Under the pieces are notes generated by a model. The model searched no databases. It was not told the origin of the DNA and saw nothing but the letters and a program-made list of their open reading frames with translations. Both the position numbers and the translations under genes were made by a program. From Prorocentrum cordatum (Eukaryota > Sar > Dinophyceae > Prorocentrales > Prorocentraceae): DNA of 64,000 bases. Positions 44,558 through 53,525 of the stretch are shown here, piece after piece (the first letter of the stretch is position 1; each line of letters opens with the position of its first letter). The stretch covers positions 5,001 through 69,000 of the forward strand of contig CAUYUJ010001466.1 in assembly GCA_963575745.1 (NCBI GenBank), read 5' to 3'.

Positions 44558-46567
44558 ATGGCCGCGCCTCGTGCGCGTCGGGGCAAGAAGAGGCGGCTGA
44601 GTTTCATAGAGTTTGTGGATTATCTGCCAGAATACGAGGTTCCAGATTTTACTGAGCGAATGGAGCACGCACGGAAGTCGGGTGCACGATTGCTGCACCA
44701 ACTTCAATCGTTCTACGCAGGTGGAAAAATAAGTGCCCAAGATTTCTGTGTTTCCTGCCATTGGGCGTTCGAGGCGGGATGCCCTGGTGGGGACTTCGAA
44801 CAATATTCGCAACCACCGGGGCTCCAGTCTGGGCGGTACCAACAATTTTTGGATACCAAATTGGGATCAACCAATCTCCACACGCACATCGCCGTGCCAA
44901 GATCCCAGCCTAGAAACGCGTTGGAAAACACAATGATGTTGCAAGTAAGTTTAGCGTTCGAGAGCGTGGCAGAAGAAATGCGCAACAACCAGGAACTCTT
45001 CAGGAAATGCGCTGAAACAGTTTGGCCTCCAGTTTTTCGGGAGCACGAAGATGTTTTAAGATGTCCTGAAGGGGAAAGGGGTAAGGTGATACCACTCGCT
45101 CTTTACAGTGATGGGGTTCGGTACCAGAGTCCGACCAGCAGCCATTGCGACTCTATGACTGGAATGTGGCTGATCAACGTAGTGTCTGGAAAAAGACATC
45201 TCATATCGACGTGGCGTGCATCCCTTAACTGTCGTTGCGGTTGCAAGGATTGGCATTCCAATTGGGTGATCCTTAGGTATGTAAGATTCTGCCTAGAAGC
45301 GCTCGTCGAGGGTCGCAGGCCGATTGTTGACATGTATGGCAAAGCGTGGGAGCACGGGCACGTCATGAGAACGATGCTTCGAAAGTTCGGTCGGGATCTT
45401 GGCGTTCGGGGCGCAGTTTGCTGGTTGAAGGGGGACCTTGCAGATGTTCACAAGACCCATGGTCTGCCATCGGTGTCATCTGCAAATAATCCTTATATGT
45501 TCTGTAACTGTACTGGTGAAGATATGAATGAGCGCTTCAGTAACGTTAAGTTTGGTAGTGCATGGCCCTGGAGCGAACCTGGGCCTGATGACTACGAAGC
45601 TCACTGCCATGCGTGCGAGGTACATGTTCAAATAGACACTCCTCAGCAGCTGCGGAAAATCGTGAATTGCATCAGGTTCCAGAAAACAAGTGGGAGCTAC
45701 GGGCCAACGGTTTTCAAGCCTGACCTAGACTTGGGCTTGAGAGTAGGTGATTCGTTAACATCTTCGGACAGCTTGCAGAACCCCCAAGACTTCTCGAATA
45801 CGCAGCTCCCGAACAGGTTCACGTTTTGGAGGAAGTCCAGGGACGACAATGGAGTTCGGCAAGGTCCTGCCGTTCATCGAAACCCGATCTTCGGCCGCAG
45901 CACGTGCGTCTACCCCACTAAGGTTTTCGCAGTAGATTATATGCATACATTGGTCATGGGTCTTATATCTAGGATCGCGAGTGCAATCCTTTGGAGAGTG
46001 ATATTCAAGAATAAGTGGAACACGAATGGACCAAAAAAACAATTATCGACACACATTGCAACCATCTGCGGGAGTTGCTATACGAGTGGCAAGTTCAGGA
46101 ACATATTCCATGGGAAGACAGAATCAACGATTTGACTGTGTCAACTCTTGGGGGCGAACCGTCGGCGAGCGATTTCAATGACGAAGGGGTGCACATAGGG
46201 TCCAATATGAAGTGGAAAGCACATGAAACACGCGTCATGCTTCGGTTCGCGGCGCACCTCGTAGACACGCACGCAGATATTCAATACAGGAGACACATAC
46301 AGATCGCAGCCACATCTATCTGGGATTTCTATTCTGTCTTGAAGGGTGAGCCGATGATCGTCTCGGATGTTGCATTGCGGAAGTGCTGGGCCCTCATGAG
46401 CCAGTGTTTGGTGCGCTCTTCCTGGGCCTACGTGCACGGCGCGCCAAAGTTCCACTTCTCAGCCCACCTTGTCCAGAGGCGGGGTGATGGGAGCAATAAC
46501 ACACACCCCACTGGAGGGCAGTGAGGGGGGGCGCGGGGCCCCGAGCCCCGAAGCGGCTGCGGGGGGA

Positions 46568-46664
<97 letters not shown>

Positions 46665-47212
46665 GGCTGGGGGGGCCCCAGCCAACCCCCCCTCACTGCC
46701 CTCCAGCCCAAACCCAACCAACCCCCTCACTCCCCCGCCGACTCCCGTCGTTCATTTCCCCTCCCATCTGTACCAGTACCCTGCCACTCCCGTCCGCTCC
46801 CGTTTGCTCCCCGTATCCCCTCGCTTCTGGCCACCATGGCCAACGTGCAACTTAATGCGTTCAACGGGCCTCACTGTTCACTGGGCAACCTTCCTCTTGC
46901 TACCCCGTCTACCTCATCACTCCCCCCGCCAGTCCCCTCGTCTTCCTCCTCCGCCCTCCTGTCCCCCGCCTCCTCCACCTCCTCCCCCGCCTTTTGGGCA
47001 CATTAAGTTGCAGAGTTGCACCCAGGATAGCATTCCAGGGCAACCCGATATTATACGCAGTGTGGGTCGATGAGAGCTTGAACCTCGCTTTCAGGACTGT
47101 GGCCGAACACGCCCACCCAATCAAGTTTGACCATCGCATTTTCCGACAATTTCATAATAGAGCATCTCTTGGCTTAGCCCCGCGGCTTTACTCGCCAGCT
47201 TTTTACCAATGA
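44558..47212 (+). CDS. Gene C: transposase-like protein (CACTA/Tnp2-type candidate), one intron
   Basis: About 700 residues in two exons, 44558-46478 and 47014-47212, joined by a GC-AG intron (46479-47013) that keeps the frame (HLVQ...VAPRIAFQGNP). The frame shifts once at A7 (46033-46039). Features in order: a basic N-terminus (RARRGKKRR); LALYSDGV near 45110; a Cys-rich NCRCGCKDWH near 45228; LKGDLAD near 45425; a Cys pair MFCNC near 45505; VDYMHTLVMGL near 45935, which fits the D-x-M-H...G box of Tnp2/CACTA and Plavaka-type transposases; LRFAAHLVD; and a C-terminal DESLNLAFRTVAEHAH. The two or three conserved Asp could be DDE residues, but I cannot prove the fold. The family is multi-copy in dinoflagellates to my knowledge. 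The start is the ATG at 44558; the frame is open to 44531. Confidence 0.65.
46511..46706. repeat. Introner-like inverted repeat inside the gene C intron
   Basis: CTGGAGGGCAGTGAGGGGGG (46511-46530) is the exact reverse complement of 46687-46706. Between them are a (GAC)n tract and GGTTGGCTGG...CCAGCCAACC, a second dyad. The 196-bp unit therefore folds into a long hairpin inside the 535-bp GC-AG intron. Confidence 0.85.
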
Positions 47213-48070
47213 AACTGACCGCTCCATTTTGGATGGAAGCCGCCTTGCGCCGCATGTGCAAGGCGATGGGCAGGCCGTTCGAGGATGCTGGCCGCTCTGG
47301 TGCATTCGAGGCTCATGATCTTGTGAGCCTGGTCAGTGCCGAGATACTGGGATATTCGATTGTGCGCGACGTGGACCTCCTTTTAGTGTTCAGTGGCAAG
47401 GGCGCCGCAGCAAAGGCTGCGCGAGAGATAGGGCTCAACGCGCTGACGTATGACATTGCAGACAATGCCCAGGAAGACATTTCAACCCTCAGGGGCGTTT
47501 TGATTCTTGGATGGTACCTTTCTCAAGTCCGCGCGGGAGGACTAGTGTGGGCGAGCCCTGAGTGCAATTTTCCTTTCGAGGGGGCAGTACGGGCGCTGCC
47601 TCCACGGCAACAATATTCTTGGAAATGGGAAGTGGCCAGCTGCGAACGTTGCGAACATCACGTCAGTTGTTGTGGCTTGGCTTGTAATGTACTGCGCAAT
47701 TCGCTCTCTGCATGTTGCCGTCGAGCAGCCAGTGAACAGCCTGATGTTTCAAGCTCCGTGGCTCGGACGAGCCCTCATACGTGCGCAAGCGCGCCGTTTC
47801 ACGACAGGCTTGGGGCGATTCGGCAGCCCAAGCATGAAGAATTTAGAAGTGCACACCACGCTTCCAGAAACTGTCGTGCACGATCTCCTGGCGAAGAAAG
47901 CTCGCCGCTCGTCTGGCTCCAAGGCTCGGAATCCCGTCCATCTCGCATTCCAGCAGGCAACTGGTCACTGGGTTGGTGCGCCTAAGGTGCTCAAGGCATC
48001 TCAGGCGTACCCGAGGAAGTTCGCCGCGGCAATCGCTCAGGCAGCGCACGCATGCAAGGGCCCCGATTGA
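47209..48070 (+). CDS. Gene D: methyltransferase-fold-like hypothetical protein, frameshifted
   Basis: About 285 residues. The ATG at 47209 overlaps the gene C stop as ATGA, in another frame. Near residue 60 is LLLVFSGKGAAAKAAREIGL, then ALTYDIADN and DISTLRG, then GGLVWASPEC (47550-47575). FSGxG followed by a D and by a P-x-C box recalls motifs I and IV of cytosine-5 methyltransferases, but the catalytic context is not canonical. After a one-base shift at G5 (47580-47584) the frame continues VAWLVMYCAIRSLHVAVEQP, NSLMFQAPWLGRALI and FGSPSMKNLEVHTTLPE to TGA at 48068-48070. Both halves fit a protein type common in dinoflagellates, where the EQP-x-NS box is conserved. The function is unknown. 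Confidence 0.6.
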
Positions 48071-48475
48071 GCCACGCGCCCGAGTGGCGCAGCTAGCCTG
48101 GCGGCCAATTCAAGGATGCCCGTGGCAGTGTTGTTGGTCCCGTATAGATCTCGAGAACTGCGTGAGTTTGCGAGTGCGCGGCCTGGGAGCGGCGTTCCAA
48201 ACAATCAGGTTGCAAAAATAACATGTTTGGCCTGAAGGCCTCACCGGTTTGATTCAAGAGGCTTATACGCCATTCCACCGACGTGGAGGCGGCGATCTTG
48301 TAAGTTACCTAGTGGGTCAGGGGCCTCTTGGTTTGATTCTGGGATGGCAAGGGCCCATTGAGCTCTCCTCATCCTCCTCCTCCTTCCCCAACTTCTCCTC
48401 CTCCCCCTTCTCCTCATCCTCCACCTCCTCATCCTCATCCTCCCCCTCCTCCTCCTCCTCCTCACTTTGGCTTAA
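48071..48475. other. Spacer downstream of gene D
   Basis: No gene seen. 48365-48465 is a CCT/CTC-rich tract that leads into the satellite. A GGCCTGAAGGCC dyad is near 48230. Confidence 0.4.
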
Positions 48476-49770
48476 CGCCTCAACGCGACCGACTGAACGC
48501 ATCGCCGCGCAACTCTGCGCTCAACGCCAGCGCACCTCAACGCACCTCAACGCCTGCTCAACGCCAACGCGTTGAGGTCTCACTCTCGCGTCTGGGATGG
48601 CCGTTCTAGGCTCAACGCCAGCGCACCTCAACGCACCTCAACGCCTGCTCAACGCCAATGCGTTGAGGTCTCACTCTCGCGTCTGGGAACCGTTCTAGGC
48701 TCAACACCAGCACACCTCAACGCACCTCAACGCCTGCTCAACGCCAATGCGTCGAGGTCTCACTCTCGCGTCTGGGAGCCGTTCTAGGCTCAACGCCAGC
48801 ACACCCCAACGCACCTCAACGCCTGCTCAACGCCCATGCGTTGAGGTCTCACTCTCGCGTCTGGGAGCCTTTCTAGGCTCAACGCCTGCGCACCTCAACG
48901 CACCTCAACGCCTGCTCAACGCCAATGCGTTGAGGTCTCACTCTCGCGTCTGGGAGCCGTTCTAGGCTCAACGCCAGCACACCTCAACGCACCTCAACGC
49001 CTGCTCAACGCCAATGCGTTGAGGTCTCACTCTCGCGTCTGGGAGGGCCGTTCTAGGCTTAACGCCAGCGCACCTCAACGCACCTCAACGCCTGCTCAAC
49101 GCCTGCTCAACGCCAATGCGTTGAGGCCTCACTCTCGCGTCTGGGAGAGCCTTTCTAGGCTCAGCGCCAGCGCACCTCAACGCACCTCAACGCCTGCTCA
49201 ACGCCCATGCGTTGAGGCCTCACTCTCGCGTCTGTGAGCCTTTCTAAGCTCAACGCCAGCCCACCTCAACGCACCTCAACGCCTGCTCAACGCCCATGCG
49301 TTGAGGCTTCACTCTCGCGTCTGGGAGGGCCTGTCTAGGCTCAACGCCAGCACACCTCAGCGCACCTCAACGCCTGCTCAACGCCAATGCGTCGAGGTCT
49401 TACTCTCGCGTCTGGGAGCCGTTCTAGGCTCAACGCCAGCACACCCCAACGCACCTCAACGCCTGCTCAACGCCAATGCGTTGAGGTCTCACTCTCGCGT
49501 CTGGGAGGGCCGTTCTAGGCCTAACGCCAGCGCGCCTCAACGCACCTCAACGCCTGCTCAACGCCAATGCGTTGAGGTCTCACTCTCGCGTCTGGGAGGG
49601 CCTTTCTAGGCTCAACGCCAGCACGCCTCAACACACCTCAACGCCTGCTCAACGCCAATGCGTCGAGGTCTCACTCTCGCGTCTGGGAGGGCCTTTCTAG
49701 GCTCAACGCCAGCACACCTCAACGCGCCTCAACGCCTGCTCAACGCCAATGCGTTGATGTGGCACTTTCG
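48476..49770. repeat. Tandem satellite, about 90-bp unit, about 13 copies
   Basis: Each unit reads GGCTCAACGCCAGCRCACCT, CAACGCACCTCAACGCCTGC, TCAACGCCAATGCGTTGAGG, TCTCACTCTCGCGTCTGGGA. CAACGCCAATGCGTTG is a dyad. The unit is highly uniform, indicating recent amplification. Confidence 0.95.
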
Positions 49771-50159
49771 GGCCTGGGTTCTGCACTGGGCTACTCTCGG
49801 GGGGACCTTCTGGGTTCTGCACTGGGCTACTCTCGGGAGGACCTTCTGAGCGCCCACAGCCCTCCTTTCTAAAGTACTGATGATGATGCTGAGGAGGAGG
49901 AGAAGGAGAAGGAGGAGGAGGAGGAGGACAGAAGAGGGAAGAGGAAAAGGAAGAGTGAGGAGGGTGTCTCTCTAGGGTCATACACAGGCTTGTCCCCGCG
50001 GGGCATAGATCATCCGACAAGGCCGAATACGGACTACAACACCAAGCTACCCGAAGCTCACCCCCGTTGCCATTTGTGCTGGATTAGATTTGGTTGAAAC
50101 CATTCGATACTCCATATGAGCTTGCGTTTTTGGCCGTGATAGCGGCCGACGAAATCATT
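49771..50159. other. Spacer with short direct repeat and GGA tract
   Basis: GGTTCTGCACTGGGCTACTC occurs twice (about 49776 and 49814). A GGA tract lies at 49890-49955. No gene seen. Confidence 0.5.
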
Positions 50160-50720
50160 ATCCCTGTTCCTGGCCTGGCGAAACCTTTCGTGCAAGTGAT
50201 CAGACTCGTTCATGCAACAAGCCTCAAGCCGCCCCTGCTCAAGCCACTCCTGGCGCAGTGCGTGAGCTTCCCGCAGGATCAGAAGTCCGCGCGCTCCTGT
50301 CTGGGTTGAGAGAGTCAAGCAAGACGCTCGTCTCGGCACTCGGGCCAACCCTTTTCGTGCCGACCAACTCGGACGGCACAGTGATGTCGGTCGGCGACCC
50401 ACCGACACCGTCACAAGGCGGAGCAGGAGTTGGAAAGTAAGGACAAGGGCAAGACATCAGTGGTCAAAGCATTGCAGGAGATAGATGAGATCGCTCCACG
50501 GACGGAGATACCTACGGCGAAACGCGTTCGACACTTCAGTCCAGAAAAGAAGACCGTGATCAGCGAGGCCCCATCGACTCTCGCTGCTGATGACTACTCC
50601 GCATACGCCAATTCCATCGGTTTCGACCAGGACTCGCAGTTGGAGTTTGATGTATCACATATGTATCCTGGATCACAGGACCTCGGCGCGCCGCCTACTG
50701 AGACGCAGCAGTGCAATTAA
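50160..50720 (+). CDS. Candidate coding fragment, two frames
   Basis: One plus frame from about 50180 to 50447 reads ...VRELPAGSEVRALLSGLRES, TLVSALGPTLFVPTNSDGTV. A second frame from about 50405 to 50720 reads HKAEQELESKDKGK, VVKALQEIDEIAPRTEIP, RVRHFSPEKKTVISEAP and ends QQCN-TAA. The composition is protein-like and non-repetitive, and the switch near 50400 could be an indel or a small intron. There is no recognisable domain. It may be the last exon of a gene whose 5' part is missing. Confidence 0.4.
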
Positions 50721-51033
50721 GACAGCTTTGGCGGAATGAGAAGGGAGAGGAGAGGAGGAGGACGAGAAGGAGGAACATGAGAAGAAAGGGAGGATGAGGA
50801 GGATGATGAGGAGGATGACGAGGATGAGGAGGAGGATGAGGACGAGGAGGACGATGATGAGGAGGAGGAGGAGGAGGAGGAGGGGGAGGAAGAGGATTAG
50901 GAGGAGGAGGAGGAGGAGGAGGAGGACGAGGACGAGGACGAGGAGGGGAGGAGGAGGAGGAGGAGGATTAGGAGGAGGAGGAGGATGAGGAGGATGAGGA
51001 GGATGAGGAGGGGGGTGAGCGAGGAGGGAGGCA
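50721..51033. repeat. GGA/GAT-rich tract
   Basis: GAGGAT and GGA repeats up to the border of composite repeat copy 2. Glu/Asp-rich frames here are repeat products. Confidence 0.95.
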
Positions 51034-52236
51034 GTTTTTTCCCGGAAAGGGCGCCGGCCCAGGGTTCTCTTTTAGTTGGTAAACCTGTCCCCCGGTGCCA
51101 ACTTGAAGGAGGCCGGCGGATTTTTTCCCTGATAAATATCGAGGTCGAAGGAGGCCGGCAGATTAAAATTTGAGGATGTCTCAGGCGAAACGCTTGTTTT
51201 TGAAATCCCGATCGATAAATCACAGGGTGCGGGACACCTCAGCACGACCACACCCCCAGCATGACCACACCCCAGCACGACCACGCCCAGCACGACCACG
51301 CCACAGCACGACCACACCCCAGCACGACCACACCCCAGCACGACCACACCCCAGCACGACCACACCCCAACACGACCACACCCCACCACGATCACACCCC
51401 ACCACGACCACACCCCAGCACGACCCGATCGATGAATCACAGGGTGCGGACCACCCCAGCACGACCCCACCCCAGCACGACCCCACCCCAGCACGACCCC
51501 ACCCCAGCACGACCCCACCCCAGCACGACCACGCCCCAGCACGACCACACCCCAGCACGACCACACCCCAGCACGACCCCACCCCAGCACGACCCCACCC
51601 CAGCACGGACCACACCCCCAGCACGGACCCACACCCCAGCACGACCACACCCCAGAACGACCACACCCCAGCACGACCCCACCCCAGCACGACCCCACCC
51701 CAGCACGACCACACCCCAGCGCGACCCCACCCCAGCACGACCCCACCCCAGCACGACCCCACCCTAGCAAGACCACACGCCAGCACGACCACACCCCAGC
51801 ACGACCTCACCACAGCACGACCACACCCCAGCACGACCACGCCCCAGCACGACCACGCCCCAGCACGACCACGCCCCAGCACACCACCCCCCAGCACGAC
51901 CACCCCCCCAGCACGACCACACCCCAGCACGACCTCCCCCCAGCACGACCACACCCCAGCACGACCACTCCCCAGCACGACCACACCGCCTTGGTTGAGT
52001 GGTTTGCCTGTCGTCGTGGAATGTTTCGTGGGGTGTCTCGTGGAATGTTTCGCGGGGTGTCTCCTGGAATGTTTCGTGAGGTGTCTCGCGGAATGTTTCG
52101 TGAGGTGTCTCGTGGGATGTTTCGTGAGGTGTCTCGTGGGATGTTTCGTGAGGTGTTGCCCCGTTGGGTATCGTGAAAACGTGCCCATGCTCCACATGTC
52201 TATATCCCTTTCCGGGTTCGTGGGTCCATCATGTTT
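51034..52236. mobile_element. Composite repeat copy 2, putative non-autonomous transposon
   Basis: Same ends as copy 1: CCCGGAAAGGG at 51041-51051 and CCCTTTCCGGG at 52206-52216, ending CATCATGTTT. The leader is shorter (one GATGTCTC motif instead of four), the 16-bp AGCACGACCACACCCC minisatellite runs about 51240-51985, and the 24-bp GGAATGTTTCGTGAGGTGTC repeat follows. Outer flanks differ from copy 1. Confidence 0.75.
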
Positions 52237-52924
52237 TCGCTTAGTCGAGGCTGTTTTGCACAAGCGACTGCCATCGTCGCGCGCACGCGCAGCCTCTGCA
52301 GCGGGCGATTGCACTACACCCGTGATGGGAACAGAGTTCTGGCCCATCGGCACAATGTGTAATCGGGGCAATTTGTGCCCACCACTCCCTCATCTCACGA
52401 GCTTCGCTCATCCCCCGCCGCCCCGCGGTTGCGAGAGGAGCGAGGGGATCGCGGGCCACACGCAACCGAAATCTTCAGGGCTTCGCCCACCCCGCCGACT
52501 CGCTAGACAAACACGCTGGCGACGCTGGCCAAAAAAACATAAAGCGCCCGCGCCGCCACTTGCCACGATAGACGCCACGGCTGCGAGCAACTGGGACATT
52601 CGGGGCGTCGCCCACCCCCCCGTTCGGCCGCAGCGAGAACCGCGGGTCGCGACAACCTGGCACCAGTATAGGGCTTCGCCCACCCCGCCGCTCCGTCACC
52701 GAAAGAGGTCACCAGCAACGAACATTGCATGTCCTCAGGGCCTCGCCCCCCCCCCCCCCCCCCCCCCCGCGAATAACACAAAACGAGCAACTGGCAACGA
52801 ACAGCTGCATGTACACATATAAGCCACGGCAGTCGCGGATAAGAGTGAACGGGCGGACAGCGCGGCCCCTGCATCTAAAAAGGTTTCGAACCGACCAGGT
52901 TTCCGAAACACAAAATGGTTCACC
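52237..52924. repeat. Degenerate GCTTCGCCCACCCCGCCG repeat and C23 run
   Basis: GGGCTTCGCCCACCCCGCCG-type phrases recur near 52400, 52482, 52601, 52671 and 52737, with CAACGAACA/GAGCAACTGG between them. C23 lies at 52746-52768. No gene seen. Confidence 0.65.
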
Positions 52925-53525
52925 TCGTCAAATGCATATACATGCACATACAAACATATACGTACACATATACATGTGCATACACCTGTTACATCTACAT
53001 ATACATATGCATAAACATACACATAACGTGCACAACGATATGCACATATACATATACATGTACATGCATGTGCACTGCATACACATCTACACATACGGTT
53101 ACATGTATGAAAAGGATATACAACATATGTACATACATATACAGCTACATGTACATACATACGTATATACCAGCGCATATGCAACTATGTTTATATACGC
53201 TCGAATATGAACAACCATACTTCTATATTTACATATATACGTATATACAAACACACATATGTATATGTGCATTTGTATACAGATGTATAGTATAATGCAG
53301 ATGCGTACATATACATGTAAACGCAAACACACATGTATGCACACGCGTGTATACATTAAATATATATATAATATGTATGCCTGTGCATGCGCAATGCCTG
53401 GATCAGATCCAGAGGCCTGGATCTGATCCAGGGTCCTGATCCAACCCTCTGAACGATGCTTTTTCTGATCCACAGGGCCGGATCTGATCCACGACGCATG
53501 GATCTGATCCACTGATCCTAGCAAC
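52925..53525. repeat. Right inverted arm: TATACACA microsatellite and GGATCTGATCC palindromes
   Basis: 52925-53390 is a TACATATACA-type microsatellite. 53395-53515 has GGATCAGATCC/GGATCTGATCC palindromes. The outer end, read on the minus strand as GTTGCTAGGATCAGTGGATC, matches the left arm in inverted orientation. Confidence 0.8.
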
